Shown here piece after piece: positions 31,640 through 40,852 of a stretch of 64,000 bases of DNA. The stretch lies in contig CADBJU010000001.1 of assembly GCA_902795045.1 (NCBI GenBank), positions 62,001 to 126,000 of the forward strand. Direction: 5' to 3'. Both the position numbers and the translations under genes were made by a program. The notes beneath the pieces were generated by a model. That model saw nothing but the letters and a program-made list of their open reading frames with translations. It was not told the DNA's origin and searched no databases. The stretch is from Oscillospiraceae bacterium (lineage in GTDB: Bacteria > Bacillota > Clostridia > Oscillospirales > Oscillospiraceae). Each line of letters begins with the position of its first letter. The stretch's first letter is position 1.

Positions 31640-33396
31640 TAAATCTTATACTTCTCCGCGTACTGGTTGTAGAGCGTGTCGAAATTGTGGGAGCGGAGCT
31701 CCCTGAGGTTGATGACGTAGTCGTGGGTCTCAAACTCGTCCTTTTGAAGCTCGATCATCGCCACCGCAATATTGGAGCAGTGGTCCGCCACGCGCTCGAA
31801 GTTTGTCAGCAGGTCGTTGAACACAAAGCCGATCTGCAGGGAACATGTGCCCGCCTGCAGGCGCTCGATGTGGCGCATCTTGAGCTCGTCGCACAGCACG
31901 TCCACATGCTCCTCCAGCGGTTCGACCTTGTAAGCCTTGTTGATGTCGTCCTCCAGGAAGGCAGCGAAGGAGAGGTCCAGGATCTCGTTGATGGCCCCGG
32001 TGAGCACATCCATCTCATGGTCGCCGCTTTCGGAGAAGGTGATTTTCTTTTCAAACTTCTCCTGCGCAACCTGGCGGATGTTCATGGCGTGGTCGCTGAT
32101 ACGCTCGAAATCGCTGAGGGTGTGCAGGTATTCGGTCACGCGCTCGTTTTCCTCGGGGCTCAGCTCCGAGCCGTTGAGCTTCATGAGGTAGGTGCCGATC
32201 TTGTCCTCGTAGCGGTCGACCAGATCCTCGTCCTGCTCCACCTTGGCGGCGAGGGCGTCGTTATAGTCGTACAGGAGCGTCATCGCGTCAGCCATGTTTT
32301 CCCTTGCCTTGCGGGCCATGGCGTCGATGGTCATGCGGCTCTGTTCCACGGCGAGGGCGGGGTGCTTGAGGAAGCGCTCGTCCAGGCGGTCAAAGTCGGC
32401 GTTGGCCTCGCGCTCCCGGGGGCTCTCCTTGATGAGGGCGTTGAGGAGCTTTTCGACAGACCCCATAAAGGGCATCAGCACGACGGCGCAGATCACGCGG
32501 AAGATGGTGTTGACGGCGGCGATGCTCACCGGGGTCATGACCATGCCTTTGAGCGCAAAGTCGAACACGGCGTCGGAGATGTACCAGACGGCGGCGCAGA
32601 AAATGGCGCCCAGGGTCTGCATCACCAGATACGACCAGGCGGTGCGGCGGCCCGGGGTGCGCGCGCCGAGGGCCGAGAGCAGTACCGGCACCGCAGCGCC
32701 GATGCTGATGCCGAGCAGGAGCGGGAAGGCTTCGACGAAGCGGATGGCCCCGGTCACGGACAGGGCCTGCAAAATACCGACGGCGGCGGAGGCGCTCTGC
32801 AGCACGGCGGTGAAGGCCGCGCCCACGAGGATGCCCAGCAGGGGATTGGAGAAGGCGGTCATGAAGCGGATGAAGGCGGGGCTGTCCTTGAGGGGGGCCA
32901 CCGCGCCGCTCATGGCCTGCATGCCGAACATCAAGACCGCAAAGCCCAGCAGGATGTCGCCCACGTGGCGCTTTGCCTGCTTTTTGGAGAACATGCGCAG
33001 GATGATGCCGATGACCGCCACGATGGCGCTGATGGAGGAGGTGGACAGCAGCGACACGAGCCCGCCGCTGCCCTGCACATAGGAAAGGCAGATAATCCAG
33101 CCGGTGATGCTGGTGCCGACGATGGCGCCCATGATGACGGTCATGGCCTGGCGCACCTTCATCATGCCAGAGTTGACAAAGCCGACCACCATGACGGAGG
33201 TGGCAGAGGAGGACTGGATGATCGCGGTGACGCCCGCGCCGAGCAGCAGCCCGCGAAGCGGTGTGCTGGAGAGCTTGTACAGCAGCAGCTCAAGCTTGCT
33301 GCCCGCGACCTTTTTGAGACCCTCGCCCATCAGCGACATGCCGAACAGAAACAGCGCGACCCCGCCGAAGAGCGTGATAACGTTTGATATACCCAT
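31639..33396 (-). CDS. Na+/phosphate cotransporter with PhoU domain
   Basis: 585 residues. It has two inverted Na_Pi_cotrans repeats with the QSSS-type substrate motifs (TAIIQSSSATSVMVVGF near 60 and TAVLQSASAAVGILQ near 200), about eight membrane helices and a C-terminal PhoU-like helical bundle (about 350-560, with SDFERISDHAMNI and NFERVADHCSNI). It should import phosphate, with the PhoU part regulating flux. It lies upstream of and coupled to the YgjV-like gene. Confidence 0.95.
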   Translation of the reverse strand: MGISNVITLFGGVALFLFGMSLMGEGLKKVAGSKLELLLYKLSSTPLRGLLLGAGVTAIIQSSSATSVMVVGFVNSGMMKVRQAMTVIMGAIVGTSITGWIICLSYVQGSGGLVSLLSTSSISAIVAVIGIILRMFSKKQAKRHVGDILLGFAVLMFGMQAMSGAVAPLKDSPAFIRFMTAFSNPLLGILVGAAFTAVLQSASAAVGILQALSVTGAIRFVEAFPLLLGISIGAAVPVLLSALGARTPGRRTAWSYLVMQTLGAIFCAAVWYISDAVFDFALKGMVMTPVSIAAVNTIFRVICAVVLMPFMGSVEKLLNALIKESPREREANADFDRLDERFLKHPALAVEQSRMTIDAMARKARENMADAMTLLYDYNDALAAKVEQDEDLVDRYEDKIGTYLMKLNGSELSPEENERVTEYLHTLSDFERISDHAMNIRQVAQEKFEKKITFSESGDHEMDVLTGAINEILDLSFAAFLEDDINKAYKVEPLEEHVDVLCDELKMRHIERLQAGTCSLQIGFVFNDLLTNFERVADHCSNIAVAMIELQKDEFETHDYVINLRELRSHNFDTLYNQYAEKYKI

Positions 33397-33435
33397 AGAT
33401 TTCTCCCAATGTTGTTTTTATAAAAATACAACTCT

Positions 33436-33465
33436 ATTTTATCATGTCGCGGGAAATACGGTCAA
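33436..33465 (-). promoter_or_regulatory. Promoter of the Na/Pi gene
   Basis: Reading minus, TTGACC (33,465-33,460), 18 bases, TAAAAT (33,441-33,436). Confidence 0.6.
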
Positions 33466-33487
33466 TGCGCATTTCCCCCGAAAAATA

Positions 33488-33510
33488 CCCTTCCCGGGGA
33501 GCGGGAAGGG
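33488..33510 (-). terminator. Terminator of tatD
   Basis: CCCTTCCCG (33,488-33,496) pairs with CGGGAAGGG (33,502-33,510). Reading minus it is followed by TATTTTT. Confidence 0.75.
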
Positions 33511-33519
33511 CATACATTT

Positions 33520-34278
33520 TTATATATTGAACAAGCGCCGGCCGTTTTCCATGGCTTTCTTTGCAGTTTCTTCACACGTGAGACCTTTTACCTCGGCGAT
33601 CTTTTCCACCACATATTGCAGATTGCGCGAGTCGTTGCGCTTTCCCCGGCGGGGGATGGGACTCAAATACGGGCTGTCGGTCTCGATGAGCAGACGGTCG
33701 AGGGGGCAGATCTCCAAAACCTCGATGGCCCTGCGGGCGTTTTTGTAGGTGATGGGCCCGTCAAAGCCCAGATACCAGCCGCGCTTCAAAAGCTCCTGCG
33801 CCATCTCCTTAGAGCCGGAATAGCAGTGGAACACGCCCTGCACATCCGGATAGCGCCGCACGATGTCCAGGCAGTCCCCGTGGGCCTCGCGGTCGTGGAT
33901 GATGACGGGCTTGCCGAGACGCAGCGCAAGCTCAAGCTGGGCAATGAACAGCGCCTTCTGCTCCTCTTTATGCGTGTCGTCCCAGTAATAGTCCAAACCG
34001 ATCTCCCCGACGGCGACGCATTTCAAGTGCGCGCACAGTGCCTCGATGCGCTTGAGATCCCCCTCGTGCATCTCTTGCAGCTCCTCCGGGTGGATGCCGA
34101 CGGCGGCGTAGACATGGGGGTATCGGTCTGCCAGCGCGACAGCCTTCTCGCTGCTCAAGACATCGCAGCCGGGGTCGACGACCAGCGTCACCCCGGCTTC
34201 CGGCAGGGAAGACAGCAGCGCGTCCCGGTCGGGGTCGAAGGCCGCGTCGTCATAGTGGGCGTGGGTATCGAAATACAT
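33520..34278 (-). CDS. tatD: TatD-family metal-dependent hydrolase
   Basis: 252-residue TIM-barrel nuclease of the TatD family. Metal ligands are in place: FDTHAHYDD (His-x-His), GEIGLDYYW (Glu), IIHDREAHGD (His), HCYSGS (His) and IETDSPYLSP (Asp). Family members act as 3'-5' DNases or D-aminoacyl-tRNA deacylases. The start is ATG 34278, eight bases after AAAGGAGTGA; an upstream in-frame ATG at 34302 lacks a ribosome binding site. Monocistronic. Confidence 0.95.
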   Translation of the reverse strand: MYFDTHAHYDDAAFDPDRDALLSSLPEAGVTLVVDPGCDVLSSEKAVALADRYPHVYAAVGIHPEELQEMHEGDLKRIEALCAHLKCVAVGEIGLDYYWDDTHKEEQKALFIAQLELALRLGKPVIIHDREAHGDCLDIVRRYPDVQGVFHCYSGSKEMAQELLKRGWYLGFDGPITYKNARRAIEVLEICPLDRLLIETDSPYLSPIPRRGKRNDSRNLQYVVEKIAEVKGLTCEETAKKAMENGRRLFNI

Positions 34279-34340
34279 GGCGTTCACTCCTTTATCGCGC
34301 ACATTTTACAATGAGTCCGGCACTTTTGCAAGCATTTTGC

Positions 34341-34369
34341 TTGACGGCGCGAGCGGGAGCGTGTAGAAT
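34341..34369 (+). promoter_or_regulatory. Promoter of the NAGPA-like gene
   Basis: TTGACG (34,341-34,346), 17 bases, TAGAAT (34,364-34,369). An R2 element occupies most of the 200-base leader. Confidence 0.65.
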
Positions 34370-34389
34370 AAATTGAATAAGAGCATTAG

Positions 34390-34543
34390 GCTCCCTCTCT
34401 GAGGGAGCTGTCACCGGCGCCGCAGCACCGGTGACTGAGGGAGTCCCCGCCCCCTGAAACCCGGCATAAGCCATGCAAAACTCCCTCCACCGCCAAGGCG
34501 GTTCCCCTCCCTCTTTTCGCCGCCTGCGCGGCTGAGGGAGGCA
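34390..34543. repeat. R2 repeat element
   Basis: GCTCCCTCTCTGAGGGAGC, CACCGGCGCCGCAGCACCGGTG and ACCGCCAAGGCGGT occur in order, then the GCGGCTGAGGGAGGC end. Confidence 0.75.
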
Positions 34544-34578
34544 GTTATTGTCAGACATTTCATAACAGGGAGGCCGTT

Positions 34579-36099
34579 ATGGCGGTCAGAAAGAAAAAAC
34601 GCGTTTCCTTCTTTGCGATCCTGCTTTTGCTTGTCCTGATCTTTATCGCCCTGGCGCTCGCGATCCTCCGCCCGAAGGGGGACCCCGCGCGGGCCCTGCA
34701 GGCCGCGCTGGACGCTGCCCGCCCGGCGCGAAACACATCCCTCACCGGCATCGACGCCGAGATCGCGGACGCTTACGACCGCTGCCTGCGCTTGGAGCTC
34801 GACGGGCCCCTGACCCAGAGCTTCCGCACCGCCTCCGGCACAGTTGCGCGCACGGAGCTTGACGTGCCCCGGCTCACGGCGGGGCTTACCGAGGAGCTCC
34901 AGGCCGCCCTCGCGGAAAAAGTCGCCGCAGCCAAGCGCGGCTCGGACCTCTACACCGCCGACGGCGCGGTGCTGCCGGAACTGTACGACGAGCTTTACAA
35001 TACCGCCCTGCGCGCACGTCTCGCCCGCGCGGAGGACTGCTGCCGCTCGGAACGCCTGCCCGTGACGCTGCAATACGGAAAGGGCGGGTGGAAGACGGAT
35101 GTCTCCGCCCTCATGCCGCAGACCGTCCTTCCGAGCCGCCCCGGCTACGCGGAGAGTGCCGCCGCGCTCACGGTGATCCCGGTCCACTACAGCCTCGGCC
35201 CCCACGACCCGAGCCCGCTGCCGAACCCAAACTGCTTCGGCCAGAGCGAGGATCCGCAGGAGGTCATGCAGATGCTCGCCACCTCCACCGCCCAGCGGCT
35301 CATTAACGGGCAGAAGCTGGACTTTGACCCCGAGCGCGACATGCTGGGCCGCCCGATCCGCTGGTATCTGGACGAGACGCTTCTCGCCGTCGTGTGGCAG
35401 CAGGACGAGCACGGGGCCATCGGCACCTTCGCCGAGGTCTTCATCGCCGACGAAAGCCAATTAAGGCGTAAGCTTGCCGACGACGAGTTCGGCAGCTACC
35501 AGCTCTACACCGCAAGCGAGATGGCCGCGCAGACGAACGCCGTCGTGGCGGGCAGCGGGGACTATTACAACAACGGCCGCGGGGATGTGGGCTTGTTCGT
35601 CTACGACGGACAGCTCATGCGCTGCGGGCTTCACAGCGGGCAGAGCTGTCTCTTTGACGGCAACGGCGACATGCTCTTCACCTACGAGGATACCTTCCCC
35701 GACGAGGAGAGCGCCCGGCGCTTCATTGACGAAAACCATGTCCGCTTCTCGCTCAACTGGGGCCCGGTGCTCATCGACCACGGCGAGGACGTGACGCCCT
35801 ATGACTATCCCTTCGGCGAGGTGCGCGACACCTACGCCCGCTGCGCCGTCGGCCAGCTCGGCACGCGGCACTATCTCATGATGACCATCAACAGCGAGTC
35901 CCCCGACCACAATGTCTATGTGACGGTGCGGCAGGCAGCGGACTCCATGATCGCCCACAACTGCTATAACGCCTACACCCTCGACGGCGGCCAGACCGCC
36001 AGCATCCTCATCGGCGGCGAGCTTATAAACCCCGTCCAGTTCGGCGAGGAACGCCCGGTCAGCGACATTTACTATTTTGCCACGGCCGTACCGAATTAA
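34579..36099 (+). CDS. Membrane-anchored NAGPA-like phosphodiester glycosidase
   Basis: 506 residues. An N-terminal membrane anchor (VSFFAILLLLVLIFIALALAIL) leads to a helical outer region and a C-terminal NAGPA-type domain (about 310-506), with VVAGSGDYYNNGRGDVGLFV, the YTLDGGQTASILIGG motif and a final SDIYYFATA. This domain cleaves sugar phosphodiesters, and in Firmicutes often acts on cell-wall or exopolysaccharide. It is close to an O-antigen-ligase-like gene, so an envelope role fits. ATG 34579 after GGGAGGCCGTT. Confidence 0.85.
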   Translation: MAVRKKKRVSFFAILLLLVLIFIALALAILRPKGDPARALQAALDAARPARNTSLTGIDAEIADAYDRCLRLELDGPLTQSFRTASGTVARTELDVPRLTAGLTEELQAALAEKVAAAKRGSDLYTADGAVLPELYDELYNTALRARLARAEDCCRSERLPVTLQYGKGGWKTDVSALMPQTVLPSRPGYAESAAALTVIPVHYSLGPHDPSPLPNPNCFGQSEDPQEVMQMLATSTAQRLINGQKLDFDPERDMLGRPIRWYLDETLLAVVWQQDEHGAIGTFAEVFIADESQLRRKLADDEFGSYQLYTASEMAAQTNAVVAGSGDYYNNGRGDVGLFVYDGQLMRCGLHSGQSCLFDGNGDMLFTYEDTFPDEESARRFIDENHVRFSLNWGPVLIDHGEDVTPYDYPFGEVRDTYARCAVGQLGTRHYLMMTINSESPDHNVYVTVRQAADSMIAHNCYNAYTLDGGQTASILIGGELINPVQFGEERPVSDIYYFATAVPN

Positions 36100-36147
36100 A
36101 CACCTGGCGCTCAAAAAGGGAGAGAATAGCGACACGAACTATTTAAA

Positions 36148-36606
36148 GCCCCCCCTGCCTAAAGGGCGCGACGCGTTCCGGTCACGCGATTCGGCCCCCT
36201 TGCCTAAAGGGCGCGACGCGTTCCGGTCACGCCATTCGGCCCCCTTGCCTAAAGGGCGCGACGCGTTCCGGTCACGCGATTCGGCCCCCTTGCCTAAAGG
36301 GGGCTGGCATGCGAGCGAAGCGAAGCATGACTGGGGGATACCGTTCATCGTACACTGTCGCGGATCTCATATCCCCCCGCCCCAGTGTGCGCACTGGGGT
36401 ACCCCCCTTTAGGCAAGGGGGGCTTTAAAAGACTCTGCGCACTGGGCCACCCCCCTTTAGGCAAGGGGGGCTTTAAAAGGCCGACCCTGTGACATGGTGC
36501 GTTGAACTGTATCCCCCAGTCATCGCCATAGATGGCGCTGACAGCAAGCTTGGATCGTCGCGCGCTTCCCGCGCGTCGCTATGCCCCCTTTAGGCAAGGG
36601 GGCCGA
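36148..36606. repeat. R3 repeat cluster with a 45-bp tandem array
   Basis: A 45-bp unit (TTGCCTAAAGGGCGCGACGC ... GATTCGGCCCCC) is repeated three times from about 36,150 to 36,300. Further on are inverted copies of CCCCCTTTAGGCAAGGGGGG at 36,404, 36,452 and 36,584. No gene is seen between 36,100 and 36,630. Confidence 0.8.
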
Positions 36607-36630
36607 GACTAAACGATCGGAGACTTTATC

Positions 36631-38097
36631 ATGCAGACACTCAAACACAACTGGAGCGACAAAACCTGGCGGCGCTTTCTGGCCGTCGGGGCGGGAGCGA
36701 TGCTGCTCTTTTACATGCTCATCCCCATCGCACCCATACGCTTTCACGATCTATACCTTTCCTACGGCAAGACCGCCATCATCGCCCTGGCCGCGATCTA
36801 CTTCTTCCGCGCCCGGCTCGACGGCGTGCTCGAGGTCAAGCTCGTGATCTGGTACGCGATCTGGGTCTTTATTACGCGCATCCTCAATACCGACTACTAT
36901 CTCCAAAACGAGCTGGACCTCGTCATCAGCCGGGTGCTGTGCTGCGTGGTGCTGCCCGTGGGCCTTATGCTGGAGGAAAAAGAGCGGCGCGTGATGCTCG
37001 ACGCGGTGATCGCGCTTGTGGGCGCGTTCTACTTCGTCACCGCGCTCGTGAGCCTCTACGCCTGCATCTTCGGCGTCTACTTCTATGTAGGGCCGGAGCA
37101 GGTGGTGTTCGGCCTGGATAACAACGCTTATGCCAACAGCTATGTGCGCATCGTCGCCTGGGAGACCACGCGCAACATCTCCGCCATCTGGTTCTATCTC
37201 GCAGGCTGCATGATGGTCTACGAGTTCTTCAACTGCAAAAACAAGCTCTGGCGCATCCCGATCTGCCTGGCCCTGTTCGTGTTCCACCTCGCGGTGGCGT
37301 TTACCATGACGAGAAGCGTGATGCTGGCAGCGTCGGTCAATGCCGCGATGCTCGCTGTGCTGCTCGGCATGGAGCATATCCGCACGGAGAACAAGGCCCT
37401 CAAGATCGGCCTCATCGTGCTGCTGGCCGCCCTGTCCCTCGCTTTGTGCTTCAAAAGCTACGACTGGCTGCGCGCCGGGACGGCGAAGCTCTATAACGCC
37501 ATGGACGTAAAGATCGAGCGCACCTCCGACCAGTTTTTGACTCCCGAGGCCCAGAGCGGCGACGGCGTGAATTTCAGCGACAGCCGCGACCTCAAGGAGA
37601 GCGCCTCCACCGGCTCCATGCGCTTCGGCGTGTGGTACGCCGCCATCCCCGCCATCCGGGACGAGCCCATGCGCCTTCTCATCGGCAAGTACAGCTCCAA
37701 GGTCATGGACGGGCCGCACCGCTACCAGATCAGCGCTGAAAACGGCTCCTTCTGGCACATGCACAACTATCTTCTCCAGGTGCTGATGCTGACGGGCCTT
37801 GTCGGCTTCCTGCTGGTGCTTGCGTTCAGCGTGCTGCTGGTTGTGCGCATGGTGCGCCTCTTCTTCACCCGAAACCCCGCCGCCACCACGGCCATCAAAT
37901 CCCTGACCCTTCCGGTCAGCGGCATCCTGCTATACGGCATGCTTGAGACGGTGATCTTCACAAACTCCGCCGACGAGCGCGCCGTCACCGATTTCCGCGA
38001 GCTCTGCTTCTTCCTGCTTGCCGGCGTGGTGCTTGCGTATGCCTACGAGCTGGGAGACGGGAAAAAAGTGAAAAACTCTCCCTTGCGTTCACTGTGA
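36631..38097 (+). CDS. O-antigen-ligase-like polytopic membrane protein
   Basis: 488 residues with about 11 membrane helices, a large outer loop near 270-370 (NFSDSRDLKESASTGSMRFGVW, then HMHNYLLQVLMLTGLVGF) and the overall form of Wzy_C/O-antigen ligase proteins, which join or polymerise surface polysaccharide. The family call rests on topology and the R...H loop pattern; sequence conservation in this family is low. ATG 36631 comes right after the R3 cluster, with GGAGACTTTATC upstream. Confidence 0.75.
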   Translation: MQTLKHNWSDKTWRRFLAVGAGAMLLFYMLIPIAPIRFHDLYLSYGKTAIIALAAIYFFRARLDGVLEVKLVIWYAIWVFITRILNTDYYLQNELDLVISRVLCCVVLPVGLMLEEKERRVMLDAVIALVGAFYFVTALVSLYACIFGVYFYVGPEQVVFGLDNNAYANSYVRIVAWETTRNISAIWFYLAGCMMVYEFFNCKNKLWRIPICLALFVFHLAVAFTMTRSVMLAASVNAAMLAVLLGMEHIRTENKALKIGLIVLLAALSLALCFKSYDWLRAGTAKLYNAMDVKIERTSDQFLTPEAQSGDGVNFSDSRDLKESASTGSMRFGVWYAAIPAIRDEPMRLLIGKYSSKVMDGPHRYQISAENGSFWHMHNYLLQVLMLTGLVGFLLVLAFSVLLVVRMVRLFFTRNPAATTAIKSLTLPVSGILLYGMLETVIFTNSADERAVTDFRELCFFLLAGVVLAYAYELGDGKKVKNSPLRSL

Positions 38098-38111
38098 AGA
38101 CATGTTATGAT
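38083..38111 (+). promoter_or_regulatory. Promoter of the DegV gene
   Basis: TTGCGT (38,083-38,088), 17 bases, TATGAT (38,106-38,111). The -35 lies inside the end of the previous gene. Confidence 0.6.
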
Positions 38112-38143
38112 AAAAAAGATGTTTGAATCAGGAGTGATCTAAA

Positions 38144-38992
38144 ATGGCAAAACCCGTCGTCATTACCGCCGACAGCACCTGCGATCTCAGTGAGGAGCTC
38201 AAGGCGCGCTACGGTATCCGCGTCATCCCCCTCACCATCCAGCTGGGGGAGGACAGCTATCTTGACGGCGTGGATTTCAGCGCGGACGATATCTACGACC
38301 GCTACCGCGCGGACGGGACCCTGCCCAAGACGGCGGCGCCCGGCATCCAGCAGTTTACGGATTTCTTCACCGACATTTTGAATACCGGGGCCGAGATCGT
38401 CCATCTGGACATCAGCTCCGAGCTCTCCGGCTCCTTCAACAACGCCTGCATCGCGGCCTCCGAGCTCAGCGGCGTCTACACCGTGGACAGCCGCTCGCTC
38501 TGCACGGGCGTGGGCCTGCTCGCCATCGAGGGGGCCGAGTGCGCCGCGCGCGGCATGTGCGCCGCCGATATCGCCCAACACCTCGGGGACCTCGTCGACA
38601 AGGTGGACACCAGCTTCGTGCTCGATACCCTGGAGTTCATGTGGAAGGGCGGACGCTGCTCGGGCGTGACTGCGCTGGGCGCAAACCTTCTGCACCTCAA
38701 GCCCGCGCTCGAGATGCGCGACGGCAAACTCAGCGTGTACAAAAAGTACCGCGGCAATATCCGGTCCGTCTACCGCCAGTACGTCAAGGAGCGTCTGGCC
38801 TCGGCGGATGTGCGGCCCGCCCACGTCTTTGTCACAAACTCGGGCGAGGTGCCGCAGGAGATCATCGAGGAACTAAACGACATGGTGCGCGCCGCCGTCC
38901 CCGGGGCCGAGGTACATAACAGCAGGGCCGGCTGCACCGTGACCTCCCACTGCGGCCCGAAGACCCTGGGTGTGCTGTTTTTGAGAAAGTAA
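38144..38992 (+). CDS. DegV-family fatty-acid-binding protein
   Basis: 282 residues with the DegV pattern: ITADSTCDLSEEL, RVIPLTIQLGEDSYLDG, the serine-bearing TAAPGIQQF, HLDISSELSGSFNNA, VDSRSLCTGVG and a C-terminal SHCGPKTLGVLF. DegV/FakB proteins bind a fatty acid that FakA phosphorylates for membrane lipid synthesis. No fakA is in the window. A 12-base gap separates it from the following small gene. Confidence 0.95.
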   Translation: MAKPVVITADSTCDLSEELKARYGIRVIPLTIQLGEDSYLDGVDFSADDIYDRYRADGTLPKTAAPGIQQFTDFFTDILNTGAEIVHLDISSELSGSFNNACIAASELSGVYTVDSRSLCTGVGLLAIEGAECAARGMCAADIAQHLGDLVDKVDTSFVLDTLEFMWKGGRCSGVTALGANLLHLKPALEMRDGKLSVYKKYRGNIRSVYRQYVKERLASADVRPAHVFVTNSGEVPQEIIEELNDMVRAAVPGAEVHNSRAGCTVTSHCGPKTLGVLFLRK

Positions 38993-39003
38993 GGAGTTAA
39001 GCC

Positions 39004-39330
39004 ATGATCGATCCGAAGGATGTGGATAAAGTCTCCGAGGAGGACTGGGAGCAGTTCAAGAAGGATGCGGCGAAGGACGAGCTCTACTACAACGGCCCCG
39101 GCGACCTGCTGGACACCCCGGAGGGGCGGGCGAAGTTCTGCCGCCTCAACAAGACCAGCGTCTACCGCAAGCCCGACCCCAGCTACCCCGGCTACAAGAT
39201 CTGGGTTTTCAACAACCAGGGCGAGGGCATGGTGGTCAAAAAGCGCAGCCATGTAGACCCCGCGCTCATGGAGGACATCGAATACGACGCTTCGGGCAGG
39301 GAGATCAGCCGCTCCTACGAGCCGGCGTGA
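39004..39330 (+). CDS. Small conserved-looking hypothetical protein
   Basis: 108 residues, acidic at the start (IDPKDVDKVSEEDWEQF), no signal or membrane segment. I do not recognise it. ATG 39004 follows AAGGAGTTAAGCC. It is translated directly after the DegV gene and probably shares its transcript. An R1 element begins 17 bases after its stop. Confidence 0.7.
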   Translation: MIDPKDVDKVSEEDWEQFKKDAAKDELYYNGPGDLLDTPEGRAKFCRLNKTSVYRKPDPSYPGYKIWVFNNQGEGMVVKKRSHVDPALMEDIEYDASGREISRSYEPA

Positions 39331-39346
39331 AGCTCCATGGATCGTT

Positions 39347-39494
39347 GTAGGGGCCGACGCCCCCGGCGGCCCGGCAGAAACAAGTCAATAAATAATCTGA
39401 TCCCCGGCGAATACGTGACATAGTACGTTATCGCCGGGGATCATTCGTCAGTTTAGATTGCAGCGCGCGGGCCGCCGAGGGCGTCGGCCCCTAC
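39347..39494. repeat. R1 inverted-repeat element, copy c
   Basis: The most compact copy: GTAGGGGCCGACGCCCCCGG at the left, an ATCCCCGGCGAATACG/CGCCGGGGAT core hairpin, and GGGCGTCGGCCCCTAC at the right. It also separates the convergent genes on either side. Confidence 0.85.
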
Positions 39495-39514
39495 AGTATT
39501 GACTGCCTTTGAGA

Positions 39515-40480
39515 TCAATATCTCGGATCTGCCAATCCCCAGAGCCACATCTTCTGCATCATGGGACTGTCGGGGCGGGTATAGCCGCCGGTGTCGAATG
39601 AAGCGTTGGAGATCACCGAGAAGGGGAGCGTGCCCGTCTCGTACTCCTGCAGCAGCGCCTCCTCCTGGAAAAGCAGCACGCCCAGCGGGACGTGGTAGTC
39701 GCTCGACACGATTGACAGCGCTTTGACCTCCGGGTGGTTTTCCAGCAGGAGCTTCACGGTAAACTCCGCGTTGTCGCCCGTGGTGCGGGAAGCGTCCTCC
39801 TTTAGGATGCGGGAGGCTTCAACGCCGTGGGAAATGAGCCAGTCGGCCATCACGCCAGCCTCGGTGGCGCTGGGGTTTGACCAGGCCGTGCCGCCGCCCG
39901 TGACGACGATGAGGGCATTCGGGTACTTCTCGGCGCATTTGAGCGCCGTTTCGCACCTGCCCAGAAGCTCCGGGGCCATGGAGCCGTCGGACTCAAGCTG
40001 GAAGCCGAGCACCACGATGCAGAGGCTCCCGTCCTCCGGCAGACCGTCCGGCAGCACGCCGGGGTTGAGCGTGAGGCCGCTGTTGACCTCGGACCATACG
40101 CGCATGAGCTTTGTCCACAGCGCCCCGAGGGCCGGGTCCAGGGCGCTGAGCTTTTCCAGATCGGCGCGGATTATGTCAACCGCGGCCTCCTGCTTGTCCG
40201 CGTAGGCGTAGACCATGTCGCTGACGAGGTTATAGCTCTCCTCGGTGTAGCCCCTGGGCGGCACGAAGACGGTCGGCTCCGGCGTCGGGACAGGGGAGGG
40301 CGTCGGCGCGGGCGTTGGTTCCGGTGTCGGTTCCGGCGTCGCTGTGGGAGAAGGCGCGGGCGCCGCGGTCTCCGCGATCACCGGCACGGCGGGCTCTTCC
40401 CGCGCCCTCCAGCGCAGAAACAGAAGCCCCGCCAGCGCGATGCACAGGAGCAGCAGGAGTATGATATGGAAGCGTTTCAT
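39515..40480 (-). CDS. YdcF/DUF218-family protein with Pro-rich linker
   Basis: 321 residues. A membrane anchor (IILLLLCIALAGLLFL) and a Thr-Pro-Glu-Pro linker (about residues 45-75) are followed by an extracytoplasmic DUF218 domain (CIVVLGFQLESDG, LIVVTGGGTAWSNPSATEAG, DASRTTGDNAEFT, VSSDYHVPLG). The domain is linked to envelope biogenesis (SanA/ElyC), but the biochemical role is unsettled. The start is ATG 40480 behind GAGGTAAAACC; an earlier in-frame start is unsupported. A second YdcF gene lies at 42,176, so the window holds two. Confidence 0.88.
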   Translation of the reverse strand: MKRFHIILLLLLCIALAGLLFLRWRAREEPAVPVIAETAAPAPSPTATPEPTPEPTPAPTPSPVPTPEPTVFVPPRGYTEESYNLVSDMVYAYADKQEAAVDIIRADLEKLSALDPALGALWTKLMRVWSEVNSGLTLNPGVLPDGLPEDGSLCIVVLGFQLESDGSMAPELLGRCETALKCAEKYPNALIVVTGGGTAWSNPSATEAGVMADWLISHGVEASRILKEDASRTTGDNAEFTVKLLLENHPEVKALSIVSSDYHVPLGVLLFQEEALLQEYETGTLPFSVISNASFDTGGYTRPDSPMMQKMWLWGLADPRY

Positions 40481-40556
40481 GGTTTTACCTCGATTGTACG
40501 TTACACAAAACGTGACAGTTTGAAACATGAAAAACATATGCCACCATGTTCAAGTC

Positions 40557-40803
40557 TGTCATTGCGAGACAGTGACCGATGTCACTGTCGTGGCAATCCG
40601 TACTCCCAGCGGCCGGTTTACGGTCTACGGCCTCCGGCGGGCGGATTGTACCCTAAAGGGCAGACCCCACACCAGTGTGCGAAGAAGGTGAATTGCTGAA
40701 AAAGGCTAACGGATTGCCACACCAGTGTGCGCACTGGTTCGCAATGACAGAGAAGCCTTTTTCAGCAAGAGAAGCCGGCCTGGGCCGCTGGTTCGCAATG
40801 ACA
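40557..40803. repeat. R4 repeat cluster
   Basis: CATTGCGA(G/A)(C/A)CAGTG and GGTTCGCAATGAC words in both orientations flank ACCAGTGTGCGCACTGGT and copies of GGCAATCCG. No gene is seen from 40,481 to 40,852. Confidence 0.7.
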
Positions 40804-40852
40804 AAGACGAACATGGCCTTGTTAAATTGAGAACTATAAAGTGATATCAGTA

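Noticed and set aside
31687-33387. 566-codon plus-strand frame opposite the Na/Pi cotransporter
   Set aside because: Same kind of GC shadow; the real gene on the other strand is complete.
35461-36135. 224-codon minus-strand frame opposite the NAGPA-like gene
   Set aside because: Val/His-rich shadow; no promoter or ribosome binding site.
36148-36300. CRISPR-like repeat array
   Set aside because: The units are directly joined with no unique spacers, so this is a simple tandem repeat.
36077-36412. Apparent protein with LPKGRDAFRSR repeats
   Set aside because: It is the translation of the 45-bp R3 tandem repeat, with no ribosome binding site, and runs on from the end of another gene.
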